Origin: Akkermansia muciniphila
Lineage (GTDB): Bacteria; Verrucomicrobiota; Verrucomicrobiia; Verrucomicrobiales; Akkermansiaceae
DNA: 20,271 nt
NCBI GenBank assembly: GCA_004557455.1
Contig: SFDX01000038.1
Coordinates: 1 to 20,271 of the forward strand
Reading direction: 5' to 3'
Shown here: piece by piece, positions 1-7,184 of the stretch
Position numbering within the stretch: position 1 is the first letter of the stretch
Layout of the letters: each line of letters opens with the position of its first letter
Made by a program: the position numbers and the translations under genes
Notes under the pieces: model-generated
Told to the model about the DNA's origin: nothing
Seen by the model: the letters and a program-made list of their open reading frames with translations, nothing else
The model's database searches: none

Positions 1-3
1 TAA

Positions 4-852
4 TTATAGCAGAAGATGCCGAGGATGGGAAGCCTGTATATCTTTACCATCTCGCATCACTCGCTCCCGGGGGTGGTCATAAAAACTGACGGAGCGCCTA
101 ATTTTAAGGTCAGAGACCACCATGGGAATAGCTGGATGTGTGTGACGCGCGGGGAGCAGATGGTTTGTTGCATAGAAAAAGGGAAGAAGAAGTGAAGTAA
201 CAAAAAATGAATAAATCAGTTTACGAGTCGGCAGTTGAGGATATCTCATCATTACGCTGTATGTTACAAGGAAAGGAATGAGCAAAATTGCATTTTTTCT
301 GAAACTTAGAAGATGAAGAAATATACATGAGCTGATCAGGAAGATAATTAGGTCGTTTGTCTTGCCCTTTCGAATACGAGAAAAGAATAGAGGAGAAGTT
401 ATCGCGACGAGGAGAAGTGCGATAAAGTATAAATCTATTGAGAACATGTACTGAAAATACGCCATCTGTCTGAATATCAACATAGCCAGAGCATACAAGG
501 GAAACAATAATGAAAACAACATATTGTACATTGAAAGTTTTTTTATCCATATATAAATCGAAAGGAATATGATTATCTCGCTTACGATCCAAAATATTCG
601 CAGTGCTCTGAAGGAGGGATTCTCCACTCCTGCTATACCCAGAAGATTGGTCAGGATTCGCCCCTCATACATAAAAAGAGAGCTGTGCCAATCTGTAATA
701 GCAACCTCACCACGAAAACAAGGTAGATAGACCCACTGCACATCCACCCAAATCCGGTACGCATCTTTATAGACAAGCGCAAAAAAAGAAAATATAAAAA
801 TCATAAGACCCACATAGTAGGGCCATCGTATTTTCACGCTATTTTGATTCAT
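4..852 (-). CDS. Multi-pass membrane protein, GT-C-glycosyltransferase-like; third gene of polysaccharide operon
   Basis: This is a hydrophobic protein of 282 residues with about seven predicted membrane segments. The first loop, after membrane segment 1, carries aromatic and acidic residues (WVDVQWVY, then ITDWHSSLF). An acidic residue next to W or H in that loop is typical of GT-C glycosyltransferases, which use polyprenyl-phosphate sugars at the periplasmic face. The ATG at 852 is preferred over the upstream in-frame codon at 876 because AAGGAG lies a few bases before it, the clearest ribosome site in this operon. The start overlaps the end of the FAD gene by 14 bases, implying coupled expression. 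GT-C enzymes are usually 450-600 residues, so this one is short. After the motif HPAIPMVVSDLKI the tail is basic and polar with no further membrane segment, which may reflect a frameshift or truncation. The exact function is not recognised, and the base composition is AT-richer than the rest of the window. Confidence 0.7.
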   Translation of the reverse strand: MNQNSVKIRWPYYVGLMIFIFSFFALVYKDAYRIWVDVQWVYLPCFRGEVAITDWHSSLFMYEGRILTNLLGIAGVENPSFRALRIFWIVSEIIIFLSIYIWIKKLSMYNMLFSLLFPLYALAMLIFRQMAYFQYMFSIDLYFIALLLVAITSPLFFSRIRKGKTNDLIIFLISSCIFLHLLSFRKNAILLIPFLVTYSVMMRYPQLPTRKLIYSFFVTSLLLPFFYATNHLLPARHTHPAIPMVVSDLKIRRSVSFYDHPRERVMRDGKDIQASHPRHLLL

Positions 853-2404
853 GGTACTCCTTCTCAGTATTGACACTCCAGATATTCTCCTTGTCGGTGG
901 TCCCGGATGTTATATTCTTAACGGCCTCCATCGCAGAAAGCATCGAGTGATCCATATTGTTATACCGATGCATCCCGTTGCGGCCGATAAGATACAGATT
1001 AGAGATTCCGTCCAGCCAATGGCGCAGCTCGGGGAAACGAGCGTACGTTCCGAAGTATGCCGGGTACGCCTTTGCTATGCGGAACACAACCTTATCACGT
1101 ACATCTGAGCGATCAATTACCCCGATTTTCTCCAGCTCACCGACAGCGAAGTCAGAGAACTCTGCATCCGGCATGCTCCAGAGCGTATCTCCCTCGTTGA
1201 CGAAATACTCCATACCAAGCCAGACCTTGTTGCGATCGTGAACCAGATAGGGGCTCCAGTTGTTAAATATCTGCAATCGCCCAACCTTCACGTCGGCCTC
1301 TTGAACATAAATCCAGTTATCAAAAACAATCCCATGTTCACCGACCGTTGTGTTCATTTTCTTGCTCCGCAGTTTAAGCTTGTCGAGGAGCAGGCCAACT
1401 GTCATGAAATCACGGTAGCAAAGACCGTCGGCAATGGAACGGATCTCCTCGGGAATCGGGCCAACCATTTTTGAAATTAATTCTTTAATAGAGGTTGAGG
1501 AGAGCACGATGTCTGCTTCCTCCGTGCGTGTGACTCCGGACTTCCTGTCCCTTATTTCCAAATGAGTGATGGCCCCCTGATCCAGCGTCAGGCCGAGAAC
1601 CTCCTGCTCACGAAGAATGGAGACCCCCGCTTTCCGAGCTTCTGCGCCGACAAGCTCCCAGAGCTGCCCCGGACCGTGCTTGGGGTAGTAAAACTCTTCT
1701 ATCAGTGATGTTTCCCCCTGCTTACTGTCCTGTTTCCCTCTGCAAACAATTTTACGGAGCGCATGGGTAATAACCTTGATGACTGAAAGACCTTTGACAC
1801 GCTGGGCTCCCCAATCCGCACCGATACGGGAACAGGGAACACCCCACACTTTTTCGGTGTAATCACGGAAAAAGGTATTATACAGCTCTTTTCCGAAACG
1901 GTTAATGAAGAAGTCTTCCAGGGATTTTTCTTTACGCTTGTGTACGAGACTCCACAGGTAGCTGATACCCATTTTGACGGTGCGAATCGGACCGAGATTA
2001 GACAGAGTTTCCCAACTGAGCGAAACAGGATAACTGAAAAACTTTCTCAGGAAGAGGATTCGGGACAGGCGAGAGCGCACAAGCATGACACGATCGGTGG
2101 ACTCCGGATTCGGGCCGCCCTCGGTCAAAGTGGCAACTCTGTTCAGAGCCACATCATCACAGGAGGGTTCCCCCTGTAAAGGCAGCAAATCCGTCCACCA
2201 CTTCATGACGGTGTCCGACTTTGAGAAGAAACGATGTCCCCCGATGTCAATAAGGTTGCCATGATGTTCCAGTGTTCTTGAAATCCCACCTAACTGCGAT
2301 TCGCGTTCCAAAAGGGTTACATTCGTATACCCCTTGCGGGCCAACTCCAGCGCAGCAGTTAATCCCGCCGGACCGCCACCGATGATAAAGATGCGTTTAT
2401 TCAT
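839..2404 (-). CDS. FAD/NAD(P)-dependent oxidoreductase, UDP-galactopyranose mutase-like (amine-oxidase fold)
   Basis: The protein has 521 residues. The N-terminus is a Rossmann dinucleotide-binding motif (IIGGGPAGLTAALELARKG, residues 7-25), followed by the acidic end of strand 2 (LLERE) and GGISRT, as in UDP-galactopyranose mutase and protoporphyrinogen-oxidase-like flavoproteins. GGHRFFSKSD at about 55-64 and the C-terminal FAD-contacting block LIGRNGMHRYNNMDHSMLSAMEA are characteristic of the UGM-like subgroup found beside sugar transferases. The likely role is a cytoplasmic flavin-dependent rearrangement or oxidation of a nucleotide- or lipid-linked sugar for a cell-envelope glycan; the substrate cannot be read from the sequence. 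It begins 2 bases after the gtrA stop codon and has no visible ribosome site, so translation is probably coupled to gtrA. It could be a different amine-oxidase-fold enzyme, but family membership is secure. Confidence 0.88.
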   Translation of the reverse strand: MNKRIFIIGGGPAGLTAALELARKGYTNVTLLERESQLGGISRTLEHHGNLIDIGGHRFFSKSDTVMKWWTDLLPLQGEPSCDDVALNRVATLTEGGPNPESTDRVMLVRSRLSRILFLRKFFSYPVSLSWETLSNLGPIRTVKMGISYLWSLVHKRKEKSLEDFFINRFGKELYNTFFRDYTEKVWGVPCSRIGADWGAQRVKGLSVIKVITHALRKIVCRGKQDSKQGETSLIEEFYYPKHGPGQLWELVGAEARKAGVSILREQEVLGLTLDQGAITHLEIRDRKSGVTRTEEADIVLSSTSIKELISKMVGPIPEEIRSIADGLCYRDFMTVGLLLDKLKLRSKKMNTTVGEHGIVFDNWIYVQEADVKVGRLQIFNNWSPYLVHDRNKVWLGMEYFVNEGDTLWSMPDAEFSDFAVGELEKIGVIDRSDVRDKVVFRIAKAYPAYFGTYARFPELRHWLDGISNLYLIGRNGMHRYNNMDHSMLSAMEAVKNITSGTTDKENIWSVNTEKEYHESK

Positions 2405-2405
2405 A

Positions 2406-2825
2406 TTATGAGTACAAAATAAATCTTCTTGCCCCGAAGTTCCATATCAAAACAAGTCCGGTTGTGAATACCTTGGCCACAAGGTAATGAAGCGAGACGA
2501 GGTCGACGAACACCCACATAAAGAGCATGGTCAGACCAAGCCCTATCACACCGATAAGGGCGAAGATAGAGAACTCAATAAACCGTCTATGCTCCAGTTT
2601 TCGCGTCTCAAAGACCCACCTGTTGCTGGCAATATACACAAAGACGAGGCCCAAGATAAAACCTATAGCTGCCGCAAGTAGGTAATGAAGTCCCAAAATA
2701 TCGCGGCAAATATAGAGTGCCGAGAAATCCACAAGAAAGCCTGTGCCCCCTGCGACCAAATACTTGCAGAAGGAGAAGAAAAGACGCCCGGCGGAATCCT
2801 TTAGACTATGGAGAGAATGCTGCAC
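2406..2825 (-). CDS. GtrA-family membrane protein
   Basis: This protein of 139 residues has four hydrophobic segments. The opening (FCKYLVAGGTGFLVDFSALYI) and the internal SNRWVFE followed by a basic stretch are diagnostic of the GtrA family. The C-terminus (KVFTTGLVLIWNFGARRFILYS) matches the usual family ending. GtrA proteins act with polyprenyl-phosphate glycosyltransferases and are thought to flip the undecaprenyl-phosphate-linked sugar across the inner membrane. That fits the GT-C-like protein encoded two genes downstream. The start is GTG at 2825, giving about 20 residues before the first membrane segment, as is usual. A strong promoter ends so close that only about two bases would precede the GTG, so the message may be leaderless. 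It is the first gene of a three-gene operon with 1-bp and negative spacings. Confidence 0.9.
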   Translation of the reverse strand: MQHSLHSLKDSAGRLFFSFCKYLVAGGTGFLVDFSALYICRDILGLHYLLAAAIGFILGLVFVYIASNRWVFETRKLEHRRFIEFSIFALIGVIGLGLTMLFMWVFVDLVSLHYLVAKVFTTGLVLIWNFGARRFILYS

Positions 2826-2833
2826 CTCGGAAG

Positions 2834-2863
2834 AGTATACAGCATTTCTAATGCTGTAGTCAA
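2834..2863 (-). promoter_or_regulatory. Sigma70-type promoter of the gtrA operon with palindromic spacer
   Basis: On the minus strand TTGACT (2863-2858) and TATACT (2839-2834) are separated by 18 bases. The spacer is almost wholly an inverted repeat, ACAGCATT-AGA-AATGCTGT, so a repressor bound there would cover both promoter elements. The predicted +1 is near 2827, two bases before the GTG start. The inverted repeat has further copies at 2999 and 3023. Confidence 0.7.
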
Positions 2864-3035
2864 GTGTAATGTGTTGACGAGCATGAGAATCAGGTACTTT
2901 TACAATGACATTATTCTTCGATTTGAGTGCACTCCGGACAGCTGAAACACCGCAACTCTTTGAAAATCAACGGGTTATATAGAATTCGAATGGGGTGTGC
3001 ATTAGAAATGCCGTATGCGTCTGCATTATAAATGC
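2842..3035. repeat. Three copies of a 13-bp hyphenated palindrome, GCATTAGAAATGC
   Basis: The element GCATT-AGA-AATGC occurs at 2842-2854 (minus orientation, inside the gtrA promoter) and at 2999-3011 (plus orientation). A one-base variant, GCATTATAAATGC, is at 3023-3035. The last two are exactly 24 bp apart. They lie in the 285-bp non-coding gap between the gtrA and nadE genes. They may be operators for one regulator or remnants of a dispersed repeat; nothing else in the gap explains them. Confidence 0.6.
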
Positions 3036-3110
3036 CACCATTTCCAAGAGGACATCCGGTTGTATTCCCCCGCCGACCGCACCGACTGGGTCGAGGTGTG
3101 AGGGGGGAAA

Positions 3111-5036
3111 TCAGCGGAGGTTATCGCTCCAGAGATTCGAGAAAGCATCGGTGGGCATGCGCCAGTCACCGCGCGGAGAGAGGGCGATGGAACCCACCTT
3201 CGGGCCGTCCGGGATGCAGCTACGCTTGAATTGCTGGGTGAAGAAGCGGCGGATGAAGGTACGCAGGGTGGAGTCGATGAGCTCCGGCGAGAACTCACCG
3301 TCAAAGGCCTTGCGAGCGAGCATGCGGAGCTTGGCGGGCTCGGCACCGTATTTGATAAAGTGGTAGAGGAAAAAATCGTGCAGGTCGTAGGGCCCCAGAA
3401 TGTCCTCCGTCTTCTGCTCCATGGTACCGTCCTCGGCGGGGGGCAGAAGCTCCGGGCTGACCGGGGTATCAATAATATCCTGCAGCGTCGCAGCAAGCTC
3501 CGGGCCGCTCTGTTGCGCGGCGTGGCTGATCAGGCAGCGGATGAGCGACTTGGGGATCGAACAGTTGACACCGTACATGCTCATGTGGTCCGCATTGTAG
3601 GTCGACCACCCGAGCGCCACCTCCGACAAATCCCCGGTACCGACAACGATGCCGCGCGTCTTGTTCGCGAGATTCATGAGAATCTTCGTCCGCTCCCGAG
3701 CCTGCACATTCTCATAAGTATTCGTGCGCAGCGCGGGGTCGAAATCCAGATCCCGGAAATGCAGAAGGCAAGCCTCACGGATATTCACCTCCTTCATCGT
3801 AGCCCCAAGCTCGCGTATCATCGCAAGCGCATTGTGATAAGTGCGGCCCGTAGTACCGAAACCCGGCATGGTCACTGCCAGAATCGCCTCATTGCTCCGC
3901 CCGAGCATCTTGCAAGCACGCGCGCAGACCAGAAGAGCCAACGAGCTGTCCAAACCGCCGGAAACCCCGATGACCAGCGTCTCCGAGCAGGTGTGCTCCA
4001 TGCGTCGGGCCAGCCCGGTCGCCTGAATATTCAGGATCTCCTCGCAACGCTCCTCCCGCGCGGCAGGCGGGGGAAGGAAAGGCCGCGCAGGCAGATCCGC
4101 AAAGCGCAGATCGCACTTCTCATTCGGCAGGCAGAACGAGATACGACGGCGGCCGGCATGCTCCGCCGGGATGTGCACATCATGGAAGGAACTCTCACTC
4201 ATACGCAGGTTGTTCAGCCGCTGCAAATCCACATCCGCATAGGTGAACGTAGCCTCCCGCGAGAAACGCGTTCCCTCCGCCACCAAACGCCCGTTATCCG
4301 CGATGAGCGACTGCCCGCCGTAAACGACATCCTGCGTACTCTCCCCTACCCCGGCCGCGGCAAACGCGTAGGCCGCCACACAGCGCGCGGACTGCTGGGA
4401 CACGAGCTGACGCCGGTAAGCCGCCTTGCCCGTCAGCTCCGTGCTGGCGCAGGCGTTTAACAAAACATTCGCCCCCTTGAGCGCCGCCCAGGTCGAAGGC
4501 GGCACCACGCTCCACAGGTCCTCACACACCTCGATGCCGAAGCAAAGCTCCCCCTCATCGCAGAACAGCAGATCCGTACCGATGGGGACAGGCCCGAGCC
4601 CCGGCAGCTCCACCTCGGTCTCCCTCAGGTCGGCAGCGGGGCGGAATTGGCGCTTCTCGTAAAACTCACGGTAATTAGGCAGCACTGACTTGGGAACCAG
4701 CCCCAGCACACGCCCCCTGCACACCGCGGCAGCCACATTAAACAGACCATTGTTCACCACAAAGGGCAGCGACACGATGCTGACCATCGGCAGATGCTGT
4801 GTTGCCCCCGCAAAACACTCCAATCCCCTCAACGCCTCACGCTGCAGCAGCGGCTGAAAAAACAGGTCGCCGCAGGAATACCCCGTGATGCACAGCTCCG
4901 GGAAAACAGCTACATGTGCCCCCTGAGCAGCGGCTTGCTCCGCCGCCTTGACCAAGGCATCCACATTCCCGTCCACATCCGCTACCCGCACGGGCGGCAC
5001 CACGGCAGCCAAACGATAAAAACCAAACGCGCTCAT
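3111..5036 (-). CDS. nadE: Glutamine-dependent NAD+ synthetase
   Basis: This two-domain enzyme of 641 residues makes NAD+ from nicotinic acid adenine dinucleotide, ATP and glutamine, the last step of NAD biosynthesis. The N-terminal carbon-nitrogen hydrolase (glutaminase) domain shows the full Glu-Lys-Cys triad: E47 in VFPELCITGYS, K116 in LVPKSVLPNYREF and C171 in IEVCEDLW. The C-terminal synthetase domain has the ATP pyrophosphatase P-loop SGGLDSS (359-365), followed by the NTYENVQARER and GTGDLSEVALGW blocks typical of the family. Length matches glutamine-hydrolysing NadE. An upstream in-frame codon at 5138 exists, but the ATG at 5036 starts right at the conserved domain, and a TTGACA promoter lies between the two, so 5036 is chosen. 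No strong terminator is visible after the stop. It is monocistronic. Confidence 0.95.
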   Translation of the reverse strand: MSAFGFYRLAAVVPPVRVADVDGNVDALVKAAEQAAAQGAHVAVFPELCITGYSCGDLFFQPLLQREALRGLECFAGATQHLPMVSIVSLPFVVNNGLFNVAAAVCRGRVLGLVPKSVLPNYREFYEKRQFRPAADLRETEVELPGLGPVPIGTDLLFCDEGELCFGIEVCEDLWSVVPPSTWAALKGANVLLNACASTELTGKAAYRRQLVSQQSARCVAAYAFAAAGVGESTQDVVYGGQSLIADNGRLVAEGTRFSREATFTYADVDLQRLNNLRMSESSFHDVHIPAEHAGRRRISFCLPNEKCDLRFADLPARPFLPPPAAREERCEEILNIQATGLARRMEHTCSETLVIGVSGGLDSSLALLVCARACKMLGRSNEAILAVTMPGFGTTGRTYHNALAMIRELGATMKEVNIREACLLHFRDLDFDPALRTNTYENVQARERTKILMNLANKTRGIVVGTGDLSEVALGWSTYNADHMSMYGVNCSIPKSLIRCLISHAAQQSGPELAATLQDIIDTPVSPELLPPAEDGTMEQKTEDILGPYDLHDFFLYHFIKYGAEPAKLRMLARKAFDGEFSPELIDSTLRTFIRRFFTQQFKRSCIPDGPKVGSIALSPRGDWRMPTDAFSNLWSDNLR

Positions 5037-5043
5037 TGCGCCT

Positions 5044-5071
5044 ATTCTGCCACAAATCCGCCGAATGTCAA
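5044..5071 (-). promoter_or_regulatory. Promoter of nadE (perfect -35, near-leaderless)
   Basis: On the minus strand a consensus TTGACA (5071-5066) is followed after 16 bases by CAGAAT (5049-5044, four of six consensus bases). The predicted +1 near 5037 is the base directly before the ATG at 5036, and there is no room for a ribosome site within a leader. It stands back-to-back with the promoter at 5146. Confidence 0.55.
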
Positions 5072-5145
5072 CCCCATTCCCGCCGCAAAACCGCACTTTC
5101 CGCACCGCAGCGGCAGGGCGAAAGCTAACGGGGCTCATTTCCTGC

Positions 5146-5174
5146 TTGCGCGAGCACCGCAGATGTGGTATGAT
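5146..5174 (+). promoter_or_regulatory. Promoter of the His/Pro-rich small gene
   Basis: TTGCGC (5146-5151), a 17-base spacer and TATGAT (5169-5174) form a good sigma70-type promoter. The predicted +1 near 5181 falls two bases before the ATG at 5183, so the transcript would be essentially leaderless. Its presence is the main support for the reality of the tiny gene that follows. Confidence 0.6.
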
Positions 5175-5182
5175 GGCGGGTG

Positions 5183-5386
5183 ATGAACAACTATGTGCGC
5201 TTCATGCTCCTTACACCGTTAGGGCTCCTCCTGTCTGCCTTCGTACCGGCGTGTCACCACCACCACCCCGGCCCGCCGCCGCGGCATGCTGCGGGTCCGC
5301 CGCACGTCGCCCCGCGTCCGCACCCCGTGCACCCGCCCCGCCATGCGCCGAGGCGTCCTCTGCCGCCCCCCGGACACCGCCGCTGA
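5183..5386 (+). CDS. Small His/Pro-rich lipoprotein-like protein
   Basis: This is a 67-residue protein, not recognised as any family. The N-terminus (MNNYVRFMLLTPLGLLLSAFVPAC) is a short signal-like hydrophobic stretch ending at a cysteine, so it may be a lipoprotein, although VPAC is a poor lipobox. All that follows is low-complexity His, Pro, Arg and Ala, beginning with HHHH directly after the cysteine and containing about ten histidines in 43 residues. Such a tail could bind Ni, Zn or Cu at the cell surface, but that is inference. The start is ATG 5183; a GTG one codon upstream is an alternative. A good promoter ends just upstream. Because the region is C-rich, a chance open frame cannot be excluded. 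Confidence 0.5.
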   Translation: MNNYVRFMLLTPLGLLLSAFVPACHHHHPGPPPRHAAGPPHVAPRPHPVHPPRHAPRRPLPPPGHRR

Positions 5387-5427
5387 CCCGAGACAGAGAA
5401 AAAAATCAGGAAAAATGAAATGAAAGA

Positions 5428-5456
5428 TTGACGCGAGGCCCTTCATCGTGTAGAGT
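5428..5456 (+). promoter_or_regulatory. Promoter of the gspE1-gspE2-gspF-pseudopilin cluster
   Basis: TTGACG (5428-5433), a 17-base spacer and TAGAGT (5451-5456) lie before gspE1. The predicted +1 is near 5463, giving a leader of about 50 bases to the preferred GTG start at 5514. Confidence 0.6.
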
Positions 5457-5513
5457 AAAGAAAGGGCGCAGCTTGCTGTGTGCCCTCCGTACAATCAACC
5501 TCAACCTCTCACC

Positions 5514-7136
5514 GTGTACACAAACGAAGACTTTCTCCTTGACCTGCTGGTGGATGCCGGCGGGGTGGACCGCGCGACCGTCGACAGCATACGCCAGAGT
5601 ATCTCGCCGGTGGACAGTGTGGTGGAATACCTGATGAAGAACGGCTACCTGACAGGCGACTACATCGCCCAGGTAGCAGCGGCCAACTCCGGGCTGGAGT
5701 TTGTGGACCTAGGGGCCTTCGAGGTATCCCCGGGCATCTTGGCCACAGCCAAACCCGAACTGGCTCGCCGGCTGAACTTCCTTCCCATCGGGGACGACGG
5801 TTTCTCCCTTCAGGTTGCGGTGGTTGACCCCTTTGACATGGAAATGATGGACAGCCTGCCGCAGTTCCTGGGGCGGGATGTTTCCTTCTTCGTGGCGGCT
5901 CCGGAGGCCATGCTGAAGGCTCTGGACAAATATTACCCGAAAAAGATAGAGGTAGGCAAAGGCAGCGGCGATGCCCCCATCATCGAACTGGTGGAAAATA
6001 TGTTCAACGAGGCCCACGAGATGCGAGCCTCCGATATTCACATCGAGCCGATGGAAGACCGCGTGCGCCTGCGCTACCGCATTGACGGCCGACTGGTGGA
6101 GATTGCCAACCACCCCAAGAAACTGCTCGGTCCCATCGTGGCGCGCCTCAAGGTGATGAGCACTACCATGAGCATTGCGGAGAAGCGACTGCCGCAGGAC
6201 GGTCGTATTGAGCTGGACCTGCGGGACGGCAGCCACATCGACCTGCGTGTCAGCACCGTGCCGAGCAACCACGGCGAGTCCGTGGTCATGCGTATCTTGG
6301 ATAAATCCGCCTTGGCCCTCGGGCTGCCGCAGCTCGGCTTCCTCTCCGACGACGAGGCAACTTTCGACCGCTTGGTGACCCTGCCCGACGGCGTGATTCT
6401 GGTGACCGGCCCCACGGGTTCCGGTAAAACGACGACGCTGTACGCCGTACTGAACCACCTGAACCGCCCGGACAAGAAGATCATCACGGCAGAAGACCCC
6501 GTGGAGTACGAGATGGCGGGCATCAACCAAGTGATGATCCGCACGGAAATCGGCATGACCTTCGCCGCCGCTTTGCGCGCCATGCTGCGCCAAGCCCCCA
6601 ACATCATCATGGTGGGTGAGATTCGTGACAGCGAGACCGCAGGCATCGCCATTCAGGCGGCCATGACGGGCCACCTGGTGCTCTCCACCCTGCACACCAA
6701 CGACGCCCCCTCTTCCGTAGCTCGTTTGGCAGATATGGGTGTCGACCGCTTCCTCATCGCCTCCGCCGTGCGCGCCATCATGGCGCAGCGCCTCTGCCGC
6801 AGTCTCTGCTCCTGCAAGATAGACGGGCATGTGACGGAGAAGCAGGCGCGCGTCTTGGGAATCGACCCCGCTCGCACCGTGAAGGTGCCCAATCCGCGGG
6901 GCTGCGACCGCTGCCGCGGCAAGGGCATGAAAGGCCGTCTCGGTATCTTCGAGATTTTCCAGGTGACGGACGATGTGCGCGGGCTCATCAACTCCAACCT
7001 CACCTCCGCTCAGCTCCGCAAGCGTGCTCGCGAGCTTGGTATGCGCACCCTGCGCGAGGACGGTATCCGCAAGGTGCTGGCAGGGCTTACCTCGGCAGAG
7101 GAGGTCATCCGCGTGACCACCGGTGATGCTTCCTGA
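5514..7136 (+). CDS. GspE/PilB-family secretion ATPase, first paralogue
   Basis: A cytoplasmic hexameric ATPase (540 residues) that powers assembly of type II secretion pseudopili or type IV pili. An N-terminal GspE-N domain (about 1-130) is followed by the core: SDIHIEPMED and YRIDGR, Walker A GPTGSGKTT (299-307), Walker B IIMVGEIRD ending near 372, and the His-box HLVLSTLHTND. Two features are unusual. The block before Walker B reads RQAPN, where the family and the paralogue next door have RQDPD. The first half of the zinc motif is C432-S-C434, one residue shorter than the usual CxxC, while the second half, C464-DR-C467, is normal. The GTG at 5514 is chosen because the paralogue's ATG aligns with it (YTNEDFLLDLLV against DTDVALDVFI); a GTG at 5478 would add 12 residues. 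No ribosome site is seen. Confidence 0.9.
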   Translation: MYTNEDFLLDLLVDAGGVDRATVDSIRQSISPVDSVVEYLMKNGYLTGDYIAQVAAANSGLEFVDLGAFEVSPGILATAKPELARRLNFLPIGDDGFSLQVAVVDPFDMEMMDSLPQFLGRDVSFFVAAPEAMLKALDKYYPKKIEVGKGSGDAPIIELVENMFNEAHEMRASDIHIEPMEDRVRLRYRIDGRLVEIANHPKKLLGPIVARLKVMSTTMSIAEKRLPQDGRIELDLRDGSHIDLRVSTVPSNHGESVVMRILDKSALALGLPQLGFLSDDEATFDRLVTLPDGVILVTGPTGSGKTTTLYAVLNHLNRPDKKIITAEDPVEYEMAGINQVMIRTEIGMTFAAALRAMLRQAPNIIMVGEIRDSETAGIAIQAAMTGHLVLSTLHTNDAPSSVARLADMGVDRFLIASAVRAIMAQRLCRSLCSCKIDGHVTEKQARVLGIDPARTVKVPNPRGCDRCRGKGMKGRLGIFEIFQVTDDVRGLINSNLTSAQLRKRARELGMRTLREDGIRKVLAGLTSAEEVIRVTTGDAS

Positions 7137-7184
7137 GTCTCTCAGCACGGATTATTCTCAACCGCATAACTTTTCTTTACCAAT

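Noticed and set aside
3231..4460. Long open frame (409 codons) on the plus strand
   Set aside because: It is fully antisense to nadE, whose motifs are unmistakable. The translation is Arg/His/Gln-rich without any domain, a GC-rich shadow.
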